Positions 21,973 to 32,659 of a stretch of 64,000 nucleotides of DNA are shown piece after piece. The DNA is taken from the NCBI RefSeq assembly GCF_901000735.1, contig NC_081550.1, positions 13,454,877 through 13,518,876 on the forward strand, given 5' to 3'. Made by a program: the position numbers and the translations under genes. The notes below the pieces were generated by a model, which made no database searches, had not been told where the DNA came from, and saw nothing but the letters and a program-made list of their open reading frames with translations. The stretch comes from Corylus avellana (lineage: Eukaryota; Streptophyta; Magnoliopsida; Fagales; Betulaceae). Positions within the stretch are counted from its first letter, which is position 1, and every line of letters begins with the position of its first letter.

Positions 21973-22799
21973 CATACTTTATCAAAGTCTTGTTGAATGG
22001 TAGATGAGGAAAGGATGGTGCCATGTATATATATATATACCTTCACTGGAAAGAAATTCAGACCCATATCCTCCCATATACTTTTACTGCTATTGTCTGC
22101 AATGGATCCACCTCCACCGTCAAGCGCACCACTGCTGGCCCCACCTCCAACTGGGCCTGGATTCTTGGACTGCTGGTGAGATGCTTTTTCCCGATTCATC
22201 CAACCCAGAATTTTTTTTATTTTATTTTTCTTTTTTCTAATTGCTGTGTCTTTTAATCCTGCAGTATGTGGTTTCTGTGCTGCTGTGGTTTATTCAGAAG
22301 CTGCTTCCCCCCACTCTTTGAGCCTGGGCCTCCTCCTCCCTAGTGCTGCATTTGTTTTATACCTTTCTTTCTTTTCTATGAGGGGTTTGTTTTGTGTATG
22401 TTACGGGAGATACCAAAAAAAACATGTTAGTTGACCAACTTCTTCTTTTCTACTCATTGTAAACTCAAATTTATTTCTCTTTTACCCTTTCATTCATCTT
22501 CTCTGCTCAATCTAATAATGTATGCGGATGCTTAAATTCAGTATTCATATGTTGCAGAGGTGTCAGTTCCTCACATTTGTGCTTTGTAAAAATTGGCACT
22601 AACTAAATTGCCCTTTTCTCTATTTCCTCTAAAGGTTTGTCTGTCTGAATTGAAAACCACAGTAAATATATATTTGTTCACGCCTGCAGGAACCTATAAA
22701 CACACAAAAACTTAAAAATCTTGAAATTTAAAAGCTGTGTTTAGGAATTGAAAAGATCCCTTATTGCAAAATTGGGGTGGAAAATCTCGCCTTTGGGTC
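21973..22799. other. Intergenic DNA
   Basis: Short overlapping frames in three registers around 22000-22430 have no recognisable domains. I see no supportable gene. Confidence 0.5.
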
Positions 22800-23180
22800 T
22801 CCAAATTCAAAGAGAAATACCAGAATAATGTGGATTTTCTCCACTCAGTCTCCTTCGGACTTGGGAGGTGGTTCCTGGATCTGAAAGGTTGAAACTGTTT
22901 CTATGGAAAGTCTTTTGGAACATACTTCCAACTAAGGTATGCCTGACCTCCTTTGTCCCCTTTGCAACATTGAAGAGGAATCTCTTGAGCATGTTTCCCT
23001 CCGGTTTGCCTTTGCTCTTGTTATATGGAGAGAATCCTCTTGCCTCTTGATATACTTTAGCTTTGGGGAATTTTTCTGAGGCTAAATGGGTCTCTTTCAT
23101 TATTGAACCAGAATGTACCCTTAGCATTCCCAAGCAAGAGAGGCTCACCTTTTTCAAGATTTGGCCTCTATAACTTATGA
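22800..23180 (+). mobile_element. LINE zf-RVT remnant
   Basis: Readable in two + frames: LKLFLWKVFWNILPTKV, then in another frame LCPLCNIEEESLEHVSLRFA. This is the pattern of the LINE C-terminal zf-RVT domain (Cys-x2-Cys, then Glu and His), comparable to 14650-14930. Frameshifts separate the pieces. It is an old, isolated scrap. Confidence 0.7.
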
Positions 23181-23733
23181 CTTGTTGCTTTGGCCTCTAT
23201 TATCAGTTTACTTACCTCGAACACTTAGATCCAATCCACGGCACACTGAATGATCTAACTCCCTAAGTTTAGTAAAACACTAATCATAGACCCTAAACAC
23301 ACTTAGAGACCTAAAACACACATTGGAAACCCTAAAACAAGCTTTCAAGGCAATTAGGATCGATCCTAAGAGTTTTGGAGTCAATCGTGGTTATAATCGA
23401 TCTTAGGGGCTGGAGATCAATCCTGCCAGGGCTAGGATCAATCATGTCTAGCAGAGGATCGATCCTGCCTGTACCACAATTAGTCCTGGTGCATTCCAAT
23501 ACTAAGCCTCCAAACACACATCCAAACAATTTCGAACATCCATAGGGTTCTTACAACATTCGAAAACGTCCAAGAATAATTTTAGGTGTCAAGGTTACAC
23601 TTTTTAATATGAGATTATCAAGAGTTTACCTTAATTACCTTAATACGATCATAAAGTAAATTAATGTGTGTGTTTGTTTTTCTTTAAATGATTGTCTGAA
23701 CACATAAATCATAACACATCAACTCAATTCATA
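23181..23733. repeat. Spacer with GGATCGATCC-type motif array
   Basis: Between about 23355 and 23490 the palindrome GGATCGATCCT and close variants (AATCGATCTTAG, GATCAATCCTGCC, GGATCAATCATG) recur about every 20-40 bp. The layout resembles the palindrome arrays in the LTR promoters elsewhere in the window, but no LTR ends were found here. It may be the promoter part of another LTR family. Confidence 0.5.
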
Positions 23734-24007
23734 GGTGGTGTTTGTTAAACACCACCATTCCACTAAACACTATTCATCTCATTTTTCCAAAAAAATCAAC
23801 ATCAAAACATTTTCACTTTTTATATCACATAATTCACTTTTTATATTACATCATATACTTTTTACTACTATTCAAATAAAAAAATCACTACAAAACAAAA
23901 TTTTTTTCACTTTTCAATACCACTTTTTTACTTTTCTATACCAATCATTATTTTTTAATTTTTTGTAAGAGTGTCTTGGAAAAGCCTTGTTGTTTAACAA
24001 ACAAGGC
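23734..24007. mobile_element. Candidate hAT-like MITE with palindromic ends
   Basis: The left end contains a perfect 23-nt palindrome (10-nt arms GGTGGTGTTT, 23734-23756). The right end near 23984-24007 is also self-complementary (GCCTTGTT...AACAAGGC). Both share GTTTGTTAAAC or its complement. The 275-bp AT-rich interior is non-coding. Target duplication not identified. Confidence 0.5.
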
Positions 24008-25047
24008 AATAACCTTTATTTTAAAATAATCAAACGATAAGAAACGTATAGAATATCAATTTACTTTGTTTGAAAACTATTGCTTAAAACACGTATTTCT
24101 TTGAAAACAATTCATCTTGTCATGAAAAGGTAATCCAAAAAATCAGAAGTCATGGCTACAACAGAAATACAATAAGAAACTAAAGGATTATTTATCGAGG
24201 TCTTCAGCAATTTCTTCAACCTTTTCAACTCTTTATCAACTACAGACCTAAGTATGAGCTCTATATGACACCTAACAATATCAAAATAATCGTGCTTGAA
24301 AATCTTCATTTAAGTTCACGTGGGAATTACTCACTTTGTTCGTAGTAGTCCTCTAATAAGTCTCCTCCGTGCAGGTTAGTCCCCTCGTCTGCAAGTTATT
24401 TTATCATTAGTTGAGCCTTAAGATAAAAATCCAAACCTAGCACACAAAAACCTCGGCTTTTTGCATTCGCCTAGAAAATTGTTATAATGTTACAGGGACC
24501 ATTAAAACGGTTATTAGGACGGTACCGTTAAGACGATTCCTGGTCAGTGACTCCTACCTCCAAAAATCTCTCCTTTACGCCATACACGTCGTTCTGGGAC
24601 CCAAAAATGTTTCATTTCCAACCCCACTATGTAACGTCTAAAAGCATAGACTATAATGTAAAATCACAAGTTTTGTTTTCAAGAGCACATATTTCTTACA
24701 AAAATCTCAACTTTCCTCTTCTCCACTATTTCTCTTCTACCAACACTTCAAATGACCCAAGGATCTACACATCATCGCATCTAGGAGCTAATGATCTACC
24801 TTTTGCAATGTGAAAATCGTTTTCGAACACACCACTCTTAAAAGTCACTCTCTAACCCTAAAACTAGAGGTTTGTTTAAAGAAAATTCTTACTTTATCTT
24901 CGAAACTTCTAACACACACAATCCCACAAAAATAAGAGATTACTAAGCTAAATTACAAACGAAACATATAGTAAAGAAATATATTAAGGATTGGGGTAAG
25001 AGATTACCTCTCTTGAAGATTTGAAGTTCAAAACTTTTAAGAAATTA

Positions 25048-25087
<40 letters not shown>

Positions 25088-25599
25088 GTGTTAAAAGGTT
25101 GAGAACTCACAGAAATGGGTGTTGAGGGTTTGATTAGAAGACCTTCCCCACACCTATGCAGACTTGGCTTCATTTGATTTGCATGTAGGTTGTCATTGTT
25201 CGGATGGTCCTCGAACTGTTAAGACAGATTTTAAATTTCACCTATGACATAGGCTGTTCGGATTAATAGAACTCAAACAAACTCTCATTATAATTGTCTC
25301 TCACACTTCTGGAGACTTCTACATTCATTTAAATAGAGACATTCTTACATGTTTACTAAATAAAACCACATTAATTGAGAGTATTCATTTTTTGTAACTG
25401 TCAGAATGTGAAGTGGAATGGACTTTGGTAACATTAGAAATGGACGGAAGTGGAAGTCAGTAATAGACTTTGAACTTTTGTGTAGTCTTCTTATCCTTTA
25501 ATAATTATGTTCTAATACGGATGATTATCAAATGACTATCCAATTTTTTCGTTAGATACCATTTGGACAATTTTTTTGGGTGAAATTTTTTCTAAGTGC
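24008..25599. other. Intergenic or old repeat DNA
   Basis: No gene seen. There is a C-run followed by (CT)n at about 25049-25086. The remainder is AT-rich with no structure I can assign. Confidence 0.5.
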
Positions 25600-25830
25600 T
25601 TTATTAAGTTTTATAAATTGGCCCTATTAAGTGTTCAAAACCATAAGTGATTGTACCTTTATTCTCAAGTGCTTAGAGGGTTCTGTGAGGTTTTGTCAAG
25701 AAGCTATTAGAAGGACGTCATGACGGTATCAAATCTGGAAGAACATATACTCTTGACATGTTTTCATCAAATAGCTGTCAGAAGCCCATCATGACGTTCT
25801 TGCATCTAGAAGAACATATACTTCGAAAAA
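25600..25830 (+). mobile_element. Fragment of the CATGACG-motif LTR family
   Basis: Contains GTTCAAAACCATAAGTG, then repeated units holding CGTCATGACG or ATCATGACGTTC and AGAAGAACATATACT. The same phrases occur at 44860-45330, and a related array lies in the solo LTR at 52782-53992. No ends recognisable. Confidence 0.6.
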
Positions 25831-26340
25831 ATAAAATTCATTTTTAAAATATAAATCATTTTGAAAATACACAGTTTTGAAATGATTATGTTTGACATGG
25901 ATTTTGTTCTCTTAAAAAAAAGAATCCTCCACTTTTTAGGATCGATCATCATGCGATAGACACTCAATTTTGAGTGCCTAAAACCCTAGAAACTCGACCT
26001 TAATTCGTTTCTAACCCCCGTAACCCTAGAGAACTTTGTTTTGGATGATCGTCTAGCTTCTAGGAGCTTGAAAGTGAAGGTGAGACATGGAAGAAGCCCA
26101 AAATTGATGTTTTTTGCAAGTTCCTAAGCTGTATTCGTGTTCTTTCTATCCATTTTCGCAAGGTAAGCCTATAACCTTGATGTTTCTTTTATACTTCTAT
26201 CCAAAACCCATAATCCTTGAGTTTCTTAATGTTTATAGGTTCTGTCCATGTTGTTTGGTTATTTTAATTGTGTTTTTATTGATGAGATGAATTGTTTTCA
26301 AAGGAATATGTGTTTTAAACCATAGTGAAAGAATCCTTAC
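25831..26340. other. Intergenic DNA
   Basis: No gene seen; likely old transposon sequence. Confidence 0.5.
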
Positions 26341-26720
26341 TTCAGTTCTACTTCCACAAACAAACAACACAAATAAACTAAAGATTAACAAAGTGTCACA
26401 AAGACAAAATCATCATAAAACACAACACAAAATTTGTTGACGAAGTGGAAAACCATTTGAACCAATCAAAGGTAAAAACCACTTCGGGGCAGCCAAACCA
26501 GAGAAATCATTATATGAAAATCCAGTTTACAGACTATAGACGATACTCACAACCCTTGAGAATCTCTAGACTCTGTAAAAATGACAAGCTCCTAGCTCAT
26601 CACCAACCTGACCATCTTTATGGAGCACATTTCCTTACCGACCATTCGGTAGACTCTTTCACTTTGTAGCAAACAGACCTGTTGAGTAGTGGAATGAACA
26701 ACAACCAAACAAGAGCAAAG
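26341..26720 (-). mobile_element. LTR fragment, reverse orientation
   Basis: Read in reverse it matches the 3' part of the solo LTR at about 53640-53900: both contain ATAAAGATGGTCAG, AGTCTAGAGATTCTCAAGG, TTTGATTGGTTCAAA and ACTTCGTCAACAA. This is the transcribed and U5-like part of that LTR family. Confidence 0.7.
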
Positions 26721-26725
26721 GACAG

Positions 26726-28816
26726 TGTAATACCCCGATATATCACCTTTTTATTATAGTATTAAAGATTTCTTAATCGGTTAATAATTCCTTAAAATAA
26801 AACCATAAAACACGTGGCCTAAACCTTCTTTGATTAACCCAAGCCCTTAAGGCCTTTTAACAAGCAAAAGCCCAAAATACCCTCACTGGGCGAGCGCTCA
26901 CCCAGGGGACAACATGAGCGCTTGTATGAATAGTGCAATACCCAATCGTACCTCTGAGTTTTTGACATTTTGTGAACAGTACACAAGCACTCGCTGCTAG
27001 AGTACGTGAGCACTCGTTGACCAATTTTTAGACTCTTGGACAATACCCAAATTGCACACCTAAAAAGTATTTTTAATCCATTGTGAACAGTACACAAGCG
27101 CTCGACACCAACACGAGTGCTCGCACCTTTTCAAGATTTTCCCTGCAGTGTCCCCAGCTTTTTTCCCCTATATAAACCCACCCTCCACACGACCCTTAAC
27201 CCTCATTTTAGCCCCTGTTGCCCTAGAGAAACCCTGCCTAGTTGGTTTTTGAGAGTTTGTGAGGTTTTTGAGTGTTCTTGGAGAAGGAGGGGGTGTGGAG
27301 CTCTAGCTATCGTCTAAGGTAACTTTTTAACCCTTCCTTCATGCTTTTCTATTTGTTGATTACTCTCCTAGTGTTACAAGTATTAAAGATACCATGACAA
27401 GTTCTTGTAAAAGCGAAGAACGATTTCGAAAGGTTTTTAACCCACCATTGTTCTCTCTAACAGTTGCATGATAATATGTCTTACACTTGGATGTGTGTAT
27501 TTCTTAACGAAACCACGATTCTTTTAAAAGGCTTTTAGACACTTTTCTTTGATTCCTTGTTGTGGCATTGAGCCTAGGAAAGAAGATACCAACCCATAGT
27601 CTTAGATAGAAGCCTAAAAACATTTTGGAGATTTTTGGCCAAACTCTAGTCCCTGGCCGAACGCTCGCCCTAGGGAACGAGTGCTCGATTAGAGAGAGAG
27701 GGGTCCCTTTTGGTTAGATGGATCCTCATAGAGTTCTCTAGTACTACTTATGTCGATGAGTCGTGTTTTGTTATAGTTGAGATTCATGATGTCGGAGGAC
27801 TCGAGCGAGCGTACGAGGTAAGTAAACACTTACAAACATTTTCGTTAAAAACTTGGGATATGTTAGCTAATCGGCGACGCGTATGATATGAGCATGTCTA
27901 CTTTTTCTACTAACTTGGTAACTGCTTTAATAACTAGTTGATAAGATGCATTGTATGACATGGTACATTGGTATGTGTGGTATAATTGCCATGGACTTAC
28001 TATATAGACTTGATTCTATAGTCAAATGTGTGTGTTGTTATATGGGCCTTGGATCCAATGGTTGTTTCGTGACCGACACAACCATTGCCTAATGGTTGGT
28101 CACTATAGGACGTACATCATTAGTAGCGTGGGCCACCCGAGGTCGTACTCGGTCGGGTTGCTAGTGTTATGGACAGAAGCGTACAATGGTTAGGGCACAT
28201 GCATTGTATTACAGGTCCCTCGAGATAGCGTCAACCCTTCTGTGAAGGGGTAATATCTATGGTAGACCATATATGATAGTTATGACTTATAAAGCATTAG
28301 TTTTATGCATTAACATACTTAGGCGATTGCCGCCAGCAGTACACCATCTTTTATCAAACCAAACGATATTTTCAAGGTGTATTAATAGAGATAACACCTC
28401 TTTTCCATGTTTATCAAAACTGCATGTTTATTTCTACTTAATAATCATGAGCTCATGTCATACCCAATTGTGAGGTTTACTTACTAAGTTGTTAGACTTA
28501 CGTGGTTATTACTCTTATAGGGAGCTTGTTCCTAGAACCCAAGGGTGGCATGGTCGCCACCATAGAATTTGCTTTAAGATCTTTATGCTGTTATTAGGTT
28601 TGCCTTATATTATTACTAGTTGCTCCATGTCTTTAATTTGAGGATTATACTTGCACTTGTTATGATTATAGACTTCTCAGATTTAGTTCACCTTCCTATG
28701 CATTAATTCTAATAATGCTTAGAGGGGCGGTTCCCCATTTAGCAACTAGCTGGTTAAACTAGTTAATTGCTAGTAACCCTGCTAGGCAGGTCAAGGCCAA
28801 TTTTGGGGGCGTTACA
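26726..28816 (+). mobile_element. 2.1-kb chromovirus-like LTR
   Basis: It begins TGTAATACCCCG and ends GGGGGCGTTACA (TG...CA), with a tRNA-iMet primer site immediately after. Layout: palindrome array GAGCGCTC-type at 26885-27125, TATA box at 27169, leader with GAGAAACCCTGC, then a second small motif cluster at 27655-27690. A long conserved block (27960-28250) contains GGATCCAATGGTTGTTTCGT and GTACATCATTAGTAGCGTGG. Related LTRs fill 52.1-60.2 kb. Length and primer site fit Tekay/Del-type Ty3 chromoviruses. The internal region is cut off at about 28974 by the next element, and the 3' LTR is missing. Confidence 0.75.
27169..27176 (+). promoter_or_regulatory. TATA box of the 26.7-kb LTR
   Basis: TATATAAA, about 440 bp into the LTR. 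It lies just downstream of the GAGCGCTC motif array and upstream of the conserved leader phrase GAGAAACCCTGC. Confidence 0.7.
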
Positions 28817-28819
28817 GTA

Positions 28820-28831
28820 TGGTATAAGAGC
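28820..28831 (+). other. Primer binding site for initiator tRNA-Met
   Basis: TGGTATAAGAGC, one mismatch from TGGTATCAGAGC, the complement of the plant initiator tRNA-Met 3' end. It starts three nucleotides after the LTR end GTTACA. Confidence 0.75.
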
Positions 28832-28974
28832 ATACGGTCTGGCCGACCGTAGCAAACAATATGAGAATAGGATGCAATACCCTAGGTATAAATCTTAAGA
28901 GACCGGAGCATAGGATACACCTAGGTTCACTGATTGTTGTTTGATTGAGGTGCGGATTAGAGTAACAGCCCTCT

Positions 28975-30068
28975 TGATTGCTGCCAAATATTGTATCTTT
29001 GGGCCCCTTAACTTATGTTTGTTAAGCTCTTAGCTTTGTTATTTTCTAATGTTTTTTGTTAGTTTTAGTGTATTGCAGGTCATTGAGAGAAAACTGTGGT
29101 TTGAGGGTGGAAATAAGCAAAGAAATTGAAGATCCCTGGAAGTGCGATCGAGCGCACTGTGCTCGAGCCCATGCAAGGCACGCTCAAGGGCACGCATGCA
29201 CCGCGGAAGACTCTTGCTGAACTGGCAACGCCGAAACCCTAGTTTAGGTTATAAATAACACATTTTTCTCTTGTAAAATTATATTGGAGGCGCCGTTCTC
29301 TGACTATTTTCGAGGTTTCACATTCTTCGAGCTCATTTTGCGTTCGTTTGTAAGTGTGATTAATTTTATGCTATTAATTGAACCCATTATGTTGTGTTTA
29401 GTCATGAGAGGCTAAGTCCTTAAACTAAGGTTGAGGATGAAGCCTCACCATTGGCGTACGTTCATACTTTTATGTTTTTGTTCATACGATTTTGATATCA
29501 AAATAAAGTTTGATGTTCTATTGTTGTTTCAATTGCAAGATTAAATTCGTGTGATTGATTGTGATTGTTTATTTGCAAAAGTTGGATATTTGATGTTTTT
29601 CATCCAGTGGATACATCGAATGATTCAATTTAAATCGGATATCCAATGTGATTTGTTGATTAAACGGATACATTGGATGATTTGGTTTAAGTTGGATATT
29701 CCTTGTGATTTGTACACGGATGGATTCATTGAATCTTTCGATGGGGTTTATAAATAATATAGCATGTTTGGATTTTTTATCACTCTTCAGATTTTATGAA
29801 CGAAAACATAAAAGTGTGTCGTATTGATTTGGTGTGGTGGATTCTAAAAACCTTGGTGTTTTCTATCGATTGTTTTAATCATTTTCAATAGTTTATGTTT
29901 TATTTTGCATGACAAAGTCATGAACTTTGGAACTAGGTTAAAACATAATTTAGTTTAAATTAGAAATTGGTTTTTGCAAACACAACTCCCTATGGTTCGA
30001 CCTCACACTTGCACACACTCTACTACAAACGACTCATGCGCTTGCGAGTGAATATAATTTGTACATCA
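28975..30068 (+). mobile_element. 5' LTR of Athila-type element A
   Basis: About 1.1 kb, from TGATTGCTGCCAAATATTG to GTACATCA, five nucleotides before the tRNA-Asp primer site. It has GCGATCGAGCGCAC-type motifs at about 29147-29200 and a TATA box at 29250-29257. The left edge is inferred from the TG and the switch out of chromovirus internal sequence, so it may be off by tens of bases. Confidence 0.6.
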
Positions 30069-30073
30069 AATTC

Positions 30074-30091
30074 TGGCGCCGTTGCCGGGGA
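30074..30091 (+). other. Primer binding site (tRNA-Asp), element A
   Basis: TGGCGCCGTTGCCGGGGA, the complement of the plant tRNA-Asp 3' end. This is the usual primer of Athila/Tat-lineage Ty3 elements. Confidence 0.9.
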
Positions 30092-30801
30092 GTTGTTTGT
30101 TGTTGTGAAAATTGATTTTTTTATTTAAATTGATTTTTGTTTTTCTACTAGTTTAGGTAGATTTTATTTAATTTTTCTTTTTGCAATTTTTGTTTATTTT
30201 TATTTGTTTTCATCATTCATCTAATAAAAAAAAAAAGAAAGTGTTTTGTTGCTTTTGTTTTTCTGCAGATTCGGAGAAAGTTAGTCCCTGCCAGTATGCT
30301 CGATTGTACCTCACCTGCGATCGAGCGCACTCTCGCATTGTGCAGTGAGCAAGCGCACCTGCGCTCAAGCGCATTTATACTCAATCGCACTCTAGTGACG
30401 ATCGAGCGCACTACTAGATGGCACCACACACATTCACACTCGATTGCACCCCTATGACGACCGAGCGCATGTACGCTTGATCTCACCTTACCTGCGCTTG
30501 AGCACCTCCGCAGGCCGCATCAGCATACTAGAAGCAGCTAAGTGCAATTTTTGTTTTGTTTTGCAATTTCTTTGGTTTATTTTTGTTAAAATTTTGTTTC
30601 TGTTTTTATTATCTTTTGTTTGTTTGTTTTTCTTTTTGTGAATATTTCATTGTTGTTTAGTTAGTTTATTTGAGCTCTTGTGATTGGCGTATGCTTGGTC
30701 GGAGATCCTTGAATCTAGAGTTGATACCCTTAGATCCCGGCTTAGAAAGAAATCTTAGGAGAACTTGAAGAGCACCTGTTGAGAGTGAGAATAGAGGTGA
30801 A
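30092..30801 (+). other. Leader of element A with palindrome-like motif array
   Basis: An untranslated leader. Between 30295 and 30500 the motif GCGATCGAGCGCAC and variants (CGCTCAAGCGCA, TCGATTGCACC, GACCGAGCGCA) recur about every 20-30 bp. T-rich runs surround the array. Confidence 0.8.
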
Positions 30802-32658
30802 ATGGGAGACCAAAGAGATAACATACCCCAGAATGTGGAGCAACCTAGGGTTGAGCATGAGGATCTGAGAGCTGAGAATTTTGAGCAAGCTAGAGCTTGG
30901 AATGTGGATTTCACTACATCCTTTAGGGATTTGTTCGCACCCGTTGCGACTAACTCCCATTCATGTATAGTGTTGCCACCAACCTATGCTACCCATTTCG
31001 ATTTGAAGCCACATGTCATCCAACTCCTACCATAATTCCATGGCTTAGAACTTGAAAATCCTTATAGTCATGTAAAGAAGTTCAAGGACATGTGCACCAC
31101 CTTCAAATTCCAAAATTTTTCTGAAAAGTCTATCCACCTTAGACTATTTTCTTTCTCCCTGCACGATAAAGCAAGGGCATGGTTGGATTCCAACATGCCC
31201 GGGTCCATTACATCTTGGGAAAGCTTGTTGAGCAAGTTTTATAACAAGTTTTTCCTAATGTCAAAGGTAAATGAATGCAGGAAGGAGATTAGCTCTTTCA
31301 CTCAGGAGGAGGATGAGATGTTTTCAGAAAGTTGGGAGAGGTTCAAGGAGTTGTTGATAAGATGCCCTCCACATGGATATGAGGAGTGGAGACACGTTCA
31401 GTTCTTCTACCAAGGATTGACCCAATCCAACTGGAGTATGATCGAGTCAATGAATGGGAGGGCATTCTTAAGTTTGACGGGGGATGAAGCGTATAAGGTA
31501 TTGGACAAGTTGTTTGACAGCTCACAGCAGTGGGATTTTTCGAGTTGTCGGGATAAATTTGCCCGTATCCCCAAGAAAGGAGGCATCTATGAGGTTAAGG
31601 AGGACACTAATTTGAGGATTAAGATAGATGCTCTCACCAAGAAGGTAGATGCTCTCGATGTAGGTCAGTCCATCAATGCTGCCAACACTTTCAATGTTGA
31701 TAGTTGTTCCATCTGTGCTAGTCCTATGCACTTAGCACAGAATTGTCCATCTATGCCGACTTTTGGCGAGTATCCTATGGAACAAGTAAACGCTTTCAAT
31801 GATTATCGAAAGCAGTCAAATGGACCATATTCTGAGACCTACAATCCAGGGTGGCAGAACCACCCTAATTTTTCATGGAAGCAGAACCAATCGATGAATC
31901 AGGGAGGAGCCCCTCATCATGCTCACAATCAATACCCTCCCGGATTTCCACTAGTTTCGACTCATGGTCGCTTGGCCCAGCCAGCACCATCACCTGCTTA
32001 CCAAGCTCCCACTCAAGCACCAACGTCGATTTCATAGTCGTTGGAGGAAACTCTAAGGGACTTCATGAAGATGACCAGCCAATCCATCGGTGACGTGAGA
32101 AGTGCGACAATGGTCAACACCCAAGCAATTGCCAAGCTGGAGAGTCAGATGGGACAAATGGCAAGTCACTTGGGTGAAAGAGAGAAGGGAAAATTCCCTA
32201 GTCAGCTCGTGCCCAACCCGAAGGGACAATATGCGGTTGGAAGTTCATTAGATCCTATGCACGGGCAGGAGCAGGTGGAATCGATTGTCACACTGAGGTC
32301 AGGGAGACAAGTGGACAATCAAGTGGTTCTTCCTGAAGAGAACCCAGCTATGCCACAAGGGCAAGAGAGTGGCAACAAGGAGAAGAGAGATGCTGAGCCA
32401 TCTATAGCCACGCCAATTGTTGAGGACCCTCCTAGGTCATTTGTGCCTAAAGCACCTTACCCTGAAAGGTTGCATGCACCCAAGAAAGGAGGGAAGTTTG
32501 AGGACATTCTGGAGGTGTTTAAGCAGGTCCAAATCAATATCCCATTTTTGGACACCATTCAACAAGTGCCTTCGTATGCCAAGTTCTTGAAGGACTTGAT
32601 CACAGTTAAGAGGAGAACGAATGTCCCAAAAAAACCATTTTTTGACAGAGCAAGTTAG
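30802..32658 (+). pseudogene. Gag of Athila-type element A
   Basis: Retrotransposon Gag polyprotein that would package element RNA. One frame runs through with in-frame stops at 31033 and 32035. Domains: N-terminal variable part; the retrotransposon gag core (FHGLELENPYSHVKKF, LRLFSFSLHDKARAWLDS, SWESLLSKFYNKFF); a CX2CX4HX4C zinc knuckle (CSICASPMHLAQNC); an aromatic/Asn-rich segment (YNPGWQNHPNFSW); and a coiled-coil-like stretch (KLESQMGQMASHL). The frame shifts at the A-run near 32627. Stops look like CAA/CAG to TAA/TAG changes. It is decayed; no functional protein is expected. Confidence 0.88.
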
Positions 32659-32659
32659 C

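Noticed and set aside
22004..22434. Overlapping frames near 22000-22430 as a small gene
   Set aside because: Three frames overlap without a domain, and composition is Pro/Ser or Phe rich as expected by chance.
30074..30091. tRNA-Asp gene fragments at the four TGGCGCCGTTGCC sites
   Set aside because: Only the 18-nt complement of the tRNA 3' end is present, always just after an LTR, so these are primer binding sites.
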